Shown here: one piece after another, positions 34,301 to 40,749 of the stretch
How positions within the stretch are numbered: position 1 is the first letter of the stretch
How the letters are laid out: every line of letters starts with the position of its first letter
Origin: Phoronis australis
Taxonomy: Eukaryota > Phoronida > Phoronidae
Length of the DNA: 48,513 bases
Direction of reading: 5' to 3'
Assembly (NCBI GenBank): GCA_002633005.1
Contig: NMRA01000710.1
Location: 129,960-178,472, forward strand
Made by a program: the position numbers and the translations under genes
Notes under the pieces: model-generated
The model's database searches: none
Seen by the model: only the letters and a program-made list of their open reading frames with translations
Told to the model about the DNA's origin: nothing

Positions 34301-36206
34301 CCTGGTGTGGTCAACATCAAAGTTCGCATTTTGTTTACATTTAATCGAAATAGAGAATTTGATACAATAGTGAAAAGCAGTATTTAGGTCATTGGTTCTT
34401 GTCCATATTCTGGGCTCCCCCTTTATTATCTTTAGGATTACACCACAGACACTTTGACCTATTTCGAGAATGTCAAAATCATGTCCACATGGTGGTTTGC
34501 ATTTTGCCTCAGCGTGGGGTCTGTCATTTTTGAACAGTCGCGTTACGTGTGTTCATAAAACCTATTGGTAAAGCACAACTCCAAATGTGACTTGCGCACC
34601 TACGCATCACATCGACTGATGTGGGAGTACGGTGGTATTCTTTCAGCAATCACACTTCCGTCAGGGGAACCATCTGCATGCATGTGCTTGTTAAACGGTA
34701 TAAAGATATGGCGATTTTTGAAGCGGTTGTAAGTCCGACTTCCGTCACAAAAACTTTTGGCTGAGATCTGCTAACATTATGAAATATGTTTCACATTTTT
34801 CCTTGTCAGTGTTTGAAAACAATTGACGGTTCGTTATTGTTCAACTCCAGGCTCTACATGTTGTCTTGTGACGTCATATCATTTATTCGTGAAGCGTGGG
34901 GTCGAGAAATGACAAACAATCAATTTTTTGAAAGACCAAAAATTGTCATCTGAATGGAGCATAAGTTGAGACATATGTTACAGCGGTAAGCTGTCTAACT
35001 CGAAAGTTGTGGTCTTCGAAAGTATGTGTGTTTATATCTCCTTAATTAGCATTCATTGTTAGACATTTGTTTTGAGCTGCAAATGACAACCTTGTTTGTA
35101 TTTATTTCCCAACTTTTGTTAACAGTACGATTAAGTCTGATCTTTTCATGTGTCCACTAAACATGTACATGTAGAGCCATAGTATCAGCGCCCTATCTGT
35201 CTGACTTCCGGCCTCCTAGATCTTATAATCTGACACCAGAATAGCTGCAGGGATGCACCTGCATCAGTCGATCTTATCTTCAGATAGCATCTCCCACCGC
35301 GCTGGTGATCATTCCAATGTTGCTTGTCGTTAATTATTGTCAAAACAGCTTGACAAATTTTGACAAAATTGGACATGAGCATATATGGCGACAGGCTCAT
35401 TTGAGTGCATATTTTCTCCAAAGTTTTCCAAATCAGTCATTTTTTGACGGCACTTGACAGAAGTAATATATACGCTGGCACAACGTGATGTTATCGTTTT
35501 AGCAGCATTTGTTGTTCATTTTTGTAATAGATATTGCGTATTTCCAGATTATTGTTGAAACGCTACACATATTTTGATGAAACTTGAGCCAAATGTTTAC
35601 GGTAGAGCTCGCTAATCTTCTTTTTTCTTAGTTTTGTAAATCCAGTCTTTGTACATCATTGGTTGCTGATCCTTTGTTTGAATGCACATGTAGGTTAGCT
35701 GCAATAAACACCTGCGATTCACACATGGGTATTTTGTAAGAAGCAAGACTTTATCGCACCTATTAACCAGTTAAAATACCAGAATTCTTATGTCTTTAGA
35801 CAAACCATTGGTGTCAAGACTCGTTCACTTTCTTTGAAACGCTCTGGGCTTTCTTCTCCCAAAGCCAAGTATTTTGTTATCGCGAAATATTGTTCTTTAT
35901 CTGACAAAGGTGTAGATGGTGGATTTTAATCGCTACAGGCAGGAATTATCCATCCTGAAACAGGACTCGTGTACCTGTGTTGAAGGCAGTGTAGTGGTGA
36001 ACGCTACGTTCACCACAGCAAGGAATGAACTGACTTTCCGCTACGGTTCACGTGGCAAACATTTTTGTCGTGGGAAATTAACTTACATGAATCAAACCGG
36101 TATGGAACTCTGCAAGATGTTTTACCTTGATCTTTATCTGTTTCAGTTGATGGGCATGGCTTTTTCGATGGTCCTCTGCTGCGCGATAAGGAAGGCGTCG
36201 GATTAA
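1239..36206 (+). CDS. CD9/CD81-type tetraspanin, seven coding exons with two alternative positions
   Basis: A four-pass membrane scaffold protein of 226 or 228 residues. Exons joined: 1239-1316, 9125-9325, 10259-10333, 16695-16790, (20997-21089 or 21133-21219), 29391-29474, (33878-33937 or 36147-36206). All borders are GT-AG and phase 0. In order: a cytoplasmic N-terminus with likely palmitoylated Cys10 and Cys13; TM1 (about 16-40); the small loop; TM2 (about 57-81) ending in CCGAIRES; TM3 (about 94-114); a large loop with CCG and two further cysteines (the four-cysteine type); and TM4 ending in CCAIR. The PCPDA motif before TM4 and the CCAIR end closely resemble CD9. Family role (known): organising integrins, receptors and fusion partners in membrane microdomains. 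The specific partner is not predictable here. The exon duplications are described at each exon. The span includes a nested minus-strand gene and much mobile DNA in the introns. Confidence 0.92.
3699..3863. mobile_element. hAT-like MITE
   Basis: Begins CAGTGGCGGATTTAGAGGGG and ends GGATCCGCCCCTG, so the tips are imperfect inverted repeats. G-runs and C-runs lie inside the tips. CAGNGGCGGATCCAG-type ends are characteristic of widespread non-autonomous hAT elements in animals. Eight-base target duplications are expected but are not convincing here, so this is an old copy. Confidence 0.65.
5706..7260 (+). mobile_element. Pearl/HINE-like element with tandem monomers, near-complete copy
   Basis: The 5' end TATGCACCCACATAT is followed by an imperfect palindrome and a CCGT/CTGT microsatellite (about 5751-5795). 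Then come about nine diverged monomers of 137-200 bp, marked by CACCTAGTGG-like boxes near 5925, 6062, 6222, 6367, 6512, 6668, 6815, 7012 and 7158. The 3' end has an AATAAAC-type stretch, CGTGGGCGCAT (reverse complement of the 5' tip) and a hairpin AACGC-TCC-GCGTT (7236-7248), then GCTCTTGTTATT. Microsatellite, roughly 150-bp core repeats, subterminal inverted repeats and a 3' hairpin are what is known of bivalve pearl elements and Helentron-associated HINEs. It encodes no protein, so it would be mobilised in trans. Confidence 0.75.
7261..8540 (+). mobile_element. Second, decayed pearl/HINE-like copy abutting the first
   Basis: Directly after the 3' end of the preceding copy, a degenerate 5' end resumes: tatatgtgttcgcaatagg and then GTCATCC...GTCCGTCAG. 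Monomers follow with progressively weaker boxes near 7430, 7662, 7785, 8131 and 8275. No 3' hairpin end is visible, and the right border is approximate. Confidence 0.6.
8771..8997. mobile_element. Short element with 15-bp terminal inverted repeats
   Basis: The left tip CATGCGCGCATCCAG (8771-8785) and right tip CTGGGTGCGCGCATG (8983-8997) match as inverted repeats at 14 of 15 positions. A second inner pair of G-rich and C-rich runs (GAGCCCCCCAT) follows the same inverted logic. It is about 227 bp long, non-coding and MITE-like. The superfamily is not assigned. Confidence 0.6.
9125..9325 (+). CDS. Tetraspanin exon 2: end of TM1, small loop, TM2
   Basis: 67 codons between tttcag and the donor CTACG|gtaggt. 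It encodes LLGCAIIGVAIWVLVDPKF (TM1 end and start of the small loop), the loop with a YIDNAEQF stretch, TM2 (ILIAIGAVIMIIGF) and the signature LGCCGAIRESQCMLA. The cytoplasmic Cys pair after TM2 is a likely palmitoylation site. Phase 0 at both ends. Confidence 0.95.
9326..10258 (+). other. Tetraspanin intron 2
   Basis: 933 bp, from gtaggt to tacttgcag. AT-rich with no repeat or gene that I recognise. Confidence 0.8.
10259..10333 (+). CDS. Tetraspanin exon 3: TM3
   Basis: 25 codons, FFVFLFIIFIVLLAAGIWAL followed by VNKDS, between tacttgcag and the donor TCG|gtaagt. It forms the third membrane helix and the first residues of the large extracellular loop. Phase 0 at both ends. Confidence 0.93.
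11390..11475. repeat. CA/CG-interrupted dinucleotide microsatellite
   Basis: A run of cacaca with cgcaca interruptions, grading into acaaacac at the right end. It can form Z-DNA in principle and is likely length-polymorphic. Confidence 0.9.
11845..11903. other. 24-bp near-perfect stem-loop (pre-miRNA-like or foldback)
   Basis: Arms 11845-11868 and 11880-11903 are complementary at 23 of 24 positions, separated by an 11-nt loop. Both arms contain CATTTGACACARTGGCAT or its complement. No paired extension was seen beyond the arms. The size fits a small hairpin RNA precursor, but a mini-foldback transposon is equally possible. Expression cannot be judged from sequence. Confidence 0.6.
12410..12590. 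repeat. GC-rich two-copy tandem repeat, period about 76 bp
   Basis: Two diverged units are seen. One has CCAGGCAAAAACCTGGTGGG...GTTGACCCCCTCC, and the next has ACAGGTAAAAACCAATGGGT...GTTGAGCCCCTCC. A palindromic CCCC/GGGG stretch precedes them. Non-coding, origin not recognised. Confidence 0.45.
13404..14233 (-). CDS. Nested two-exon small protein gene, unrecognised
   Basis: On the minus strand, exon A (14233-14120) starts MPMAMGNMTGDTAMAQ, ends ESVGLGEK, and has an upstream in-frame stop and the donor AAAAG|gtgaaa. Exon B (13496-13404) follows a ttacttag acceptor and starts VDQIKTFYEWLACNL, ending SESEW and a TAG stop. Both borders are phase 0, giving a soluble, charged 68-residue protein with a predicted helical second half. 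I do not recognise the family. A half THAP-domain exon (13816-13586) lies between the two and could be an alternative middle or terminal exon. The gene lies within tetraspanin intron 3 in opposite orientation. Start-codon context, splice borders and open phase support it, but there is no homology evidence from memory. Confidence 0.45.
13586..13816 (-). CDS. Exon with the C-terminal half of a THAP zinc-finger domain
   Basis: After a ttctgttcag acceptor the minus strand reads VQALGADLMNRDAAYLSKNC, then KLCSHHFEESMF, and later RTIFDVPNPPK, ending at a TAA. LCSHHF carries the Cys and His of the THAP C2CH site, and TIFDVPNP matches the AVPTIF box, so the domain family is clear. THAP domains bind DNA and often derive from P-element transposases. 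The first half (CxxC and the conserved Trp) is not in this exon. I could not find it upstream within the intron, and no strong donor is seen before the stop. It may be an alternative last exon of the nested gene, a distant gene's exon or a remnant. Confidence 0.6.
   Translation of the reverse strand: MQALGADLMNRDAAYLSKNCKLCSHHFEESMFMNEEQAGIDCSDRTIFDVPNPPKLKTSGSNNSPEIKLQLWNKLF
14992..15046. repeat. Hairpin element copy A
   Basis: Arms of 17 nt (14992-15008 and 15030-15046) pair imperfectly around a loop containing AGGTCACGCGC. A 27-nt core (15011-15037) recurs with 25 identities at 27966-27992, where the arms also pair. This is a dispersed hairpin of unknown nature. Confidence 0.5.
16695..16790 (+). 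CDS. Tetraspanin exon 4: helical first half of the large loop
   Basis: 32 codons from FKKVVSDVLVDAVKNYKTNP to AVQTN, between gcatgtag and the donor ACCAAC|gtacgt. It is amphipathic and fits helices A and B of the large extracellular loop that precede the CCG motif. Phase 0 at both ends, so it can join either alternative exon 5. Confidence 0.88.
17147..17222 (+). repeat. Degenerate tRNA-like sequence, probably a SINE head or tRNA pseudogene
   Basis: TAACTCCGCTAGTCGAG resembles a D-arm/A-box (TAGCTCAGNNGGTAGAG). TATTGGACTTCAACTGATGA resembles an anticodon arm. GGTCGTGGATTGCACTCC resembles the variable and T-arm/B-box. Stems are imperfect and the B-box is degraded, so it is not a working tRNA. 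Confidence 0.35.
17370..17600 (+). mobile_element. Pearl/HINE monomer fragment
   Basis: Contains the same phrases as the monomers elsewhere (CCTGTATCTACCAA, GACGATGGATGACGGA, TGTGCTTCCTAGAGGTCATT) but no end signatures. It directly precedes a complete copy and may be the tail of an older insertion. Confidence 0.5.
17601..18940 (+). mobile_element. Complete pearl/HINE-like element
   Basis: The 5' end TATGCGCCCACATAT (17601-17615) starts an imperfect palindrome. It is followed by GTCCGGCGTC-type sequence in place of the tetranucleotide microsatellite, then about eight monomers of roughly 150 bp. The 3' end reads CCAAATAAACACCCCTAGAA, CGTGGGCGCAT, then AATGC-TCC-GCGTT and GCTCTTGTTATT. Structurally this is the most complete copy in the window. 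Confidence 0.78.
20440..20760 (+). repeat. Isolated pearl/HINE monomer remnant
   Basis: Phrases such as GACGGATCTGACTACTGCGG, TTGCGCCCCCAGTGG and GGATCTTGGTGAAGTTTTGC match the monomer consensus. No ends are visible. It lies about 240 bp before the alternative exon pair. Confidence 0.5.
20997..21089 (+). CDS. Tetraspanin exon 5a: large-loop CCG module, version a
   Basis: 31 codons between tttcattttgcag and a weak donor GCAAAA|gttagt. It encodes MDCCGSNLGVGDYAFHAIG then TPSSCKLANYAK, with the CCG motif and the PSSC cysteine. It is homologous to the next exon (CCG, a Gly at the same spacing, DY, a later C-x-L). Both modules keep phase 0. With this exon the protein is 228 residues. Its donor is weaker than that of 5b, which suggests regulated use. 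Confidence 0.9.
21090..21132 (+). other. 43-bp intron between the alternative exons
   Basis: gttagt...tttcag, only 43 bp. This is probably too short for both splice sites to be used together by the standard animal spliceosome. Retention shifts the frame and meets a TAA at 21135-21137, so only one exon or the other yields a normal protein. Confidence 0.75.
21133..21219 (+). CDS. Tetraspanin exon 5b: large-loop CCG module, version b
   Basis: 29 codons between acgatttcag and the strong donor GACAAG|gtgagc. It encodes FKCCGYKFGALDYGLTYRP then RTCRLSRDDK. It carries the same CCG and single distal Cys as 5a, but is more basic and lacks the PSS residues. It joins in phase 0 to exon 6 (PCPDA), which supplies the fourth loop cysteine. 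With this exon the protein is 226 residues. Confidence 0.9.
21599..21945 (+). mobile_element. Pearl/HINE copy, 5' part only
   Basis: The 5' end TATGCGCCCACATAT (21599-21613) and palindrome are followed by one to two monomers. At 21946 a second 5' end interrupts it, so this copy is truncated or serves as the insertion target of the next. Confidence 0.65.
21946..22866 (+). mobile_element. Pearl/HINE copy nested behind the previous one
   Basis: A second 5' end (TATGTGTCCACCTATGTACA, then GCCGTCATCTCTGTCTGGG) starts at 21946 and is followed by about six monomers. The usual AATAAAC and hairpin 3' end is missing; similarity stops near 22866, where CpG-rich unique sequence begins. Confidence 0.65.
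23136..23310 (+). promoter_or_regulatory. CRE plus TATA promoter-like segment with a short coding-like leader
   Basis: TGACGTCA at 23136-23143 is followed 70 bp later by a TATA box (CTATAAAATC, core 23213-23219). About 40 bp further on, an ATG at 23259 opens a 17-codon frame (MERGVDRVFRGKVDKRN) that runs into a donor AACG|gtaaat at 23311. The surrounding 22.9-23.6 kb is CpG-richer than the flanks. This could be an intronic promoter for a separate or alternative transcript. No downstream exon was identified. Confidence 0.35.
24412..25200 (+). mobile_element. Pearl/HINE copy lacking its 5' end
   Basis: Begins abruptly within a monomer and contains five to six monomers, including a perfect GCGCCATCTAGTGG box at 24671-24684. 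It ends with AATAAACACCCCTAATAG, GTGGACGCAT and the hairpin remnant AACGTTCCGTGTT near 25200. Confidence 0.7.
25201..26003 (+). mobile_element. Pearl/HINE copy joined head-on to the previous 3' end
   Basis: Monomers resume immediately after the previous 3' terminus, without a new 5' end, and finish with a second complete 3' terminus (AAATAAACACACCCTAAAAG, CGTGGGCGCAT, CCGCTCCGCGTTGCTCTTGT) near 26003. It includes a GCGCCATCTAGTGG box at 25899-25912. Confidence 0.7.
27951..28003. repeat. Hairpin element copy B
   Basis: AACACTGGAATGC on the left pairs with GCATTCCATTCCTAGTGTT on the right, around AGGTCACGCGCCAGAGTTG. The core at 27966-27992 matches the copy at 15011-15037 at 25 of 27 positions, while the arms differ in sequence but still pair. 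Confidence 0.5.
28376..28914. mobile_element. Foldback element with coding-like inverted arms
   Basis: The outer tips share GTTTGAATAAAGACA (left near 28380-28394, complement near 28900-28915). The inner arms 28421-28531 and 28724-28840 are imperfect inverted copies; both contain GCCAGGATGGCTACAGG and CAGAAAATTCCA. In the left arm an ATG at 28447 opens a 60-codon frame with DLLAISESQLSV. The right arm, read on the minus strand, keeps DWLAISVSQLSV but is frame-broken. This could be an inverted duplication of a short gene segment or a foldback transposon. Confidence 0.5.
29391..29474 (+). CDS. Tetraspanin exon 6: loop end and first part of TM4
   Basis: 28 codons between tgcatttcag and the donor GTTATG|gtaagt. 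PCPDALFNFFADH closes the large loop with its last cysteine, and LLIVAGVAIGIGCVM starts TM4. The P-C-P-D-A motif is the same as seen in CD9-type proteins. Phase 0 at both ends, so either terminal exon can follow. Confidence 0.94.
30137..30187 (+). CDS. Possible 51-bp cassette exon, unassigned
   Basis: Between gccctccgccgtcag and TCC|gtgaga lie 17 open codons, WSEALGNESSKGYGSVS, GC-rich and codon-like compared with the flanks. It is phase 0 on both sides, like every tetraspanin exon. However, inserting it here would break TM4, so it does not fit the normal protein. It could be a chance splice pair or part of another transcript. Confidence 0.2.
31500..33590 (+). repeat. Second array of CTAGTGG-box monomers
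   Basis: Diverged monomers of about 130-180 bp. Recurring phrases are GATATCTAGAGAACCGATTG, GAAACTTGACAYAGAGGTAT and CACCTCCTAGTGGCCATTT (for example 31795, 32208, 32533, 32684, 32860 and 33155). They share the CTAGTGG box with the pearl/HINE monomers but otherwise form a distinct subfamily. No 5' palindrome or 3' hairpin end was found. Confidence 0.65.
33878..33937 (+). CDS. Tetraspanin terminal exon 7a
   Basis: 19 codons plus TAA after a gtgttgtag acceptor: LFGMVFALLMCCAIRDSPR. It completes TM4 and the CCAIR juxtamembrane motif and gives a tail of DSPR. It has exactly the same length and phase as exon 7b. The acceptor tract is pyrimidine-poor near the AG, compared with 7b. A candidate poly(A) signal lies 350 bp downstream. 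Confidence 0.9.
   Translation: MFGMVFALLMCCAIRDSPR
33938..36146 (+). other. 3' untranslated region of form 7a and intron to exon 7b
   Basis: After the poly(A) candidate at 34288 the sequence is AT-rich and unique, with a weak repeat fragment near 35180-35420. The frame of exon 7b stays open upstream to 35916, but that stretch shows no tetraspanin features and is probably chance. Confidence 0.6.
34288..34293 (+). terminator. Candidate poly(A) signal for the exon 7a form
   Basis: AATAAA 350 bp after the exon 7a stop, the first canonical hexamer that I see downstream. Confidence 0.4.
36147..36206 (+). CDS. Tetraspanin terminal exon 7b
   Basis: 19 codons plus TAA after a strong acceptor ttatctgtttcag: LMGMAFSMVLCCAIRKASD. 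It is homologous to 7a (L-x-G-M-x-F and CCAIR) but with a KASD tail. Phase 0, so it joins exon 6 directly when 7a is skipped. Confidence 0.9.
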   Translation: MMGMAFSMVLCCAIRKASD

Positions 36207-36430
36207 AGTTACAATTTAAACAGCGACATCAACATACAACGTACATACTATTTTTAAATACTTGTGTGTGTTTCACCATGTACATTGCAACGAATTAAGT
36301 TTTGTATGCTTATGCACCCGCTTCGACATAGTGACTGTTACCAACACGGCGTCTTTGATTGAAAGTTTGTGTGTTCATGGTTTTATGATACACTATATGA
36401 AGTGGCCTGGAATATGAAGCTTACGCCGTA

Positions 36431-36540
36431 GAGAGAGAGAGAGAGGGGAAGAGGGAGAGGGAGGGAAGGAGGGAGGGAGGGAAGGAGGGAGGGAGGGAGA
36501 GGGAGGTGGGAGGGGGAGGGAGAGTAGGGGGGACAGTGGG
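36431..36540 (+). repeat. Purine-only GA / GGGA microsatellite in the predicted 7b 3' UTR
   Basis: About 110 bp almost purely of G and A on the plus strand, with gagaga, gggaggga and ggaagga units. It lies between the exon 7b stop and its candidate poly(A) signal. Such tracts can form triplex or quadruplex structures. Confidence 0.9.
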
Positions 36541-36657
36541 TCATCGGTGAAGCATGGTCTCAAGGAATTCTTTTTTTAGTTTTTCTTGCTAACAGTGCTT
36601 CAATGCTACGTTTTTGTAAATGGCTAGAACTCAGATACTCTTTATATGAACCAAGTA

Positions 36658-36663
36658 AATAAA
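36658..36663 (+). terminator. Candidate poly(A) signal for the exon 7b form
   Basis: AATAAA 452 bp after the exon 7b stop and beyond the purine tract. It is the first canonical hexamer seen downstream. Confidence 0.45.
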
Positions 36664-37380
36664 ATGACATGTTTGAAGAATTTGAGCTTAAACCCGTAGC
36701 AAACAATCGTGCTGTAATTATTATAACTTTCAATCGTATGTGAACTTTACCGTTGGGGGAGGCCAAATGATAATTTTTAAGTTGCCCAAAATGTTTCTGA
36801 ATTTGTCCAGATTTCACTATATGGGTCTCAATCTGGCAGACAACCTCAAGTGCACCTGTGCTCTCAGCTCTGTTTTGTTACCACAGCAACATTTCTTGGC
36901 TGGTAAACCATCACCATCATCCCGTATTCAGGTTAGACAGANCTATAGCCGAACCTTGCTGTGAATGCAGTAAACGCGGAACATTGCAGTACTAAAATAT
37001 TTCCGTAGGCCAGGAAGCACATGCTGCAGATGGATTACCGTATGACTGAGAACCAACCAAGTGCTCAAAGCAATAAGAAACAATTGAGTGCCACCACGTG
37101 CATGTTTACCAATAGGCCTACCGGTACGCTGACTATGACCCTAACCCTGACCTACTGGTACGCTAATAGCTGTGTACATCAGAAACATGATGAACACTGT
37201 TAAATTTTCAAGTGCTTTAAAAATACAAGTTAAGCAGGGAAATAACGATAGAACGATAGAGCCACGAATCACGTATGCAAAATGACACAGCGTGGCATTA
37301 CCTGTTCACTCAATTGGAAGAATTTTGCATTTAGTACCTTGGCATTTCTGTACTGAACACGAAACCCATTTTTAATTCGG
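36664..37380. other. Intergenic stretch with one ambiguous base
   Basis: No gene supported. A single N at 36942 marks an unresolved base or closed gap. Confidence 0.6.
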
Positions 37381-37640
37381 TGTTGTTGGAGTAGAGGTCG
37401 CGGTTTGGGGTTTGAGTTTGAGCTTTTTGGGTTGGGGTTTTGGGGTTGATGTTGGGTTGCGGTGGTTTAGGCTTGGGGGTTTAGGTTTGGCTTGGGAGGT
37501 TAGGTTTGGCTTGGGGTTTAGGTTTGGCTTGGTGGTTAAGGTTTGGGTTGGGGTTGTTGTGGTTGGGTTTAAGGGTAGGCTAGGGTTAGGATTTGTGTTA
37601 AGGTTGTTGGGGTTAAGGGTTAAGGTAGGTGTATACACTG
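37381..37640 (+). repeat. Degenerate telomere-like G/T-rich tract (left)
   Basis: Irregular repeats of GGTTTAGG, GGCTTGGGG, GGGTTAAGG and similar, running into TAGGGTTAGG near 37580. C is rare on this strand. It resembles a heavily decayed interstitial TTAGGG-type tract, or a G-rich minisatellite derived from one. Confidence 0.65.
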
Positions 37641-37815
37641 GTCAAATCTCCAGGTTCCTAACTAAAATGAGCAAAAAGGGAGTTTTAACTAGTTAGACAT
37701 GACTCTGAAAGTGACAGAAATAGAAAAAAAAGTTTTTATTGTAGTTAATTTTTTTAAACATCGTATTTTTTAATTTTCAATAAATCCAATTATACCTCGA
37801 ATTTTTTATTCAAAT

Positions 37816-39253
37816 TGCACAGGGATTACCATCAACTGTTTTCTTACGTAATATTCTACTTATCCATACCAAATATATGTATAAAATCTTTATGATCTTG
37901 ATTTTGCGGCATTTTTTGCGTGTGAGTTGGGGCAAGCACGCCACTTTCTGTCATTTGGTCACTTTCCGTCTAATAACTAAAAATCTGGTCCATATATAAA
38001 AAACCCTGGCTTGGCGATTTTACTTCAATCCTAGAAGATTTCAAATTTCGTAAGAATTGACCCACGTGTTTCGGAAAATGTTATAACCCTGAAATCGCAA
38101 GCTGCGAAAAACGGCTTTGAAGTTAAGCGAGCATCGATTGTCACTCGAGGTCAAATTTCGTTCAGAATGCGCTGTCATTATGTTCCAATTTTTGTTGATG
38201 TACTAGTAATAAAGCTGATATTTACTTCATGTTTAGAAAATGTGACATACCTGTTTGTTTACAGCGTAATTTTAATCATTTTTGCGAACTTGTGAAGCAC
38301 GACAGACGACCAAAACAAATATGGCTGTCACGTGGGCGGAGCTTACCGTTGATCTATTGTCTGCTGGACTGGTGTGCCGACCACACATCATTAAACCATG
38401 TGTTGATTGTTTATGCGACTCATCTGAACTCTCCACTCAGTGTGGTAAAAGACTCTCTCTAACTATTATTACATAGACCTATTTGTTAGTCTTCCAATAT
38501 TATATGTAGTTACCGTCTCTTCATCAACAAATACATGTTATATCAAATCGTCTACATCAAAATATTCGCAACGAGGATAAAGAACTACTTTCATTGTGCC
38601 TGTACCGCCAACGTTTTGACAGAATGGACTTTGGGATACGAAAATAGTACTTGCTGCGCAAATAGCGTCGCTTGGGTGAGATTTTCAAGTTACCAAAGTT
38701 GCTTATATTGCTTTCCACTAAAACCGTATAATATCATGAGTTTTGATTAAGCGTTACGTTTTAGTCTATGCACTAGAAAAAAATTGTTATGTTGAACACT
38801 GGGTCATTTCTCTAATTCTTTGGGTTACGGCCGGTGGCAAGTTAAAAAATCCCCTGAGTTTGGCAGCCTAGTTTATCCACGGCGCGTTCCTAGCCAAAAC
38901 TATACTCTGACGGCATGCAGTTGTCCATGTCTCGCGCGCGTGGCGTGTCTTCACTGCGCGTGCATACTCTCTCATCGAATCGTGCAACACCAACTATGTC
39001 GACGCTCAGCGTCCTCTAGCAAGACACCTCACCTTTCCGACTTCTATTGTACACGCACAATTTCTGCACTGATTCCTCAAGCTGAGTGCAGTGATGGGTT
39101 CGGTAGGACTTGGCGTACTCAACTTATTTTTTGCAGATGGACAAACAGGCTCAGGCTCGGAACAAGAGCTAGTTCACCATTTCACCACCAACTTCCACAT
39201 GGTCAAAAATAGAAATATTTTATTCTTGGTCTTGCTACAACATCTATCAGCTG
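37816..39253. repeat. Tandem duplication, copy 1
   Basis: Starts at tgcacagggattaccatcaa and ends at acaacatctatcagctg. It is matched by copy 2 with scattered substitutions and several small indels. It contains an ATG at 38321 opening a 51-codon frame (MAVTWAELTVDLLSAGLV...) that is broken in copy 2, and a downstream frame from MGSVGLGVLNLFF preserved in both. No function is recognised. Confidence 0.9.
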
Positions 39254-39258
39254 NAAAA

Positions 39259-40749
39259 TGCACAGGGATTACCATCAACTGTTTTCTTACGTAATATGCT
39301 ACTTATCCATACCAAATATATGTATAAAATCATTATGATCTTGAATTTGCGGCATTTTTTGCGTGTGAGTTGGGGCAAGCACGCCACTTTCTGTCATTTG
39401 GTCACTTTCCGTCTAACAACTAAAAATCTGGTCCATATATAAAAAACCCTGGCAGGCGATTTTACTTCAATCCTAGAAGATTTCAAATTTCGTAAAAATT
39501 GACCCACGTGTTTCGGAAAAATAGGCCCGACAATCTTGTCATAACCCTGAAATCGCGAGCTGCGAAAAACGGCTTTGAAGTTAAGCGGGCATCGATTGTC
39601 ACTCGAGGTCAAATTTCGTTCAGAATGCGCTGTCATTGTGTTCCAATTTTTGTTGATGTACTAGAAATAAAGCTGATATGTACTTCATGTTTAGAAAATG
39701 TGACATACCTGTTTGTTTACAGCGTAATTTTTTTAATCATTTTTGCGAACTTGTGAAGCACGACAGACGACCAAAACAAATATGGCTGTCACGTGGGCGG
39801 AGCTTACCGTTGATATATTGTCTGCTGTATTGGTGTGCCGACCACATATCATTAAAACCATGTGTTGATTGTTTATGCGACTCGTCTTAACTCTCCACTC
39901 AGTGTGGTAAAAGACTCTCTCTAACTAATATTACATAGACCTATTTGTTAGTCTTCCAATATTATATGTAGTTACCTTCTCTTCATCAATCAATATATGT
40001 TATATCAAATCGCCGCGTTACTGTCTACATCAAAATATTGGCAACGAGGATAAAGAACTACTTTCATCGTGCGTGTACCGCCAACGTTTTGACCGAATGG
40101 ACTTTGGGATAAGAAAATAGTACTTGCTGCGCAAATAGCGTCGCTTGGGTGAGATTCTCAAGTTACCAAAGTTGCTTATATTGCTTTCCACTAAAATCGT
40201 ATAATATCATGAGTTTTGATTAAGGGTTACGTTTGAGTCTATATGCACTAGAAAAAATTTGTTATGTTGAACACTGGGTCATTTCTCTAATTCTTTGGGT
40301 TACGGCCGGTGGCAAGTTAAAAAATCCCCTGAGTTTGGCAGCCTAGTTTATCCACGGCGCGTTCCTAGCACAGAAGAACGGTTTATCTGCAAAAACTCTA
40401 CTCTGACGGCATGTAGTTGTCCATGGCTCGCGCGCGCGGCGTGTCTTCACTGCGCGTGCATGCACTCTCATCGAATCGTGCAACACCAACCATGTCGACG
40501 CTCAGCGTCCTCTAGCAAGACACCTCACCTTTCCGACTTCTGTTGTACAAGCACAATTTCTGCACTGATTCCTCAAGCTGAGTGCAGTGATGGGTTCGGT
40601 AGGACTTGGCGTACTCAACTTATTTTTTGCAGATGGACAAACAGGCTCAGGCTCGGAACAGGAGCTAGTTCACCATTTCACCACCAACTTCCACATGGTC
40701 AAAAATAGAAATATTTTATTCTTGGTCTTGCTACAACATCTATCAGCTG
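39259..40749. repeat. Tandem duplication, copy 2
   Basis: The same block as copy 1, about 50 bp longer because of extra stretches near 39522, 40012 and 40370. An extra A after ATTAAAA shifts the frame that is open at 38321 in copy 1, giving an early stop. The two copies are separated only by an N at 39254 and a few A residues. Confidence 0.9.

Noticed and set aside
35916-36146. In-frame 77-codon extension upstream of exon 7b
   Set aside because: A strong acceptor marks the exon border and the extension has no tetraspanin features, so it is most likely chance.
37372-37696. Proline/threonine-rich and glycine/leucine-rich frames of about 90 codons
   Set aside because: They are translations of the telomere-like G/T tract in both directions.
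38820-39212. 130- and 137-codon frames in the duplicated block (also 40295-40708)
   Set aside because: Non-ATG start, cysteine/serine-rich random-like composition; conservation between copies reflects recent duplication, not selection.
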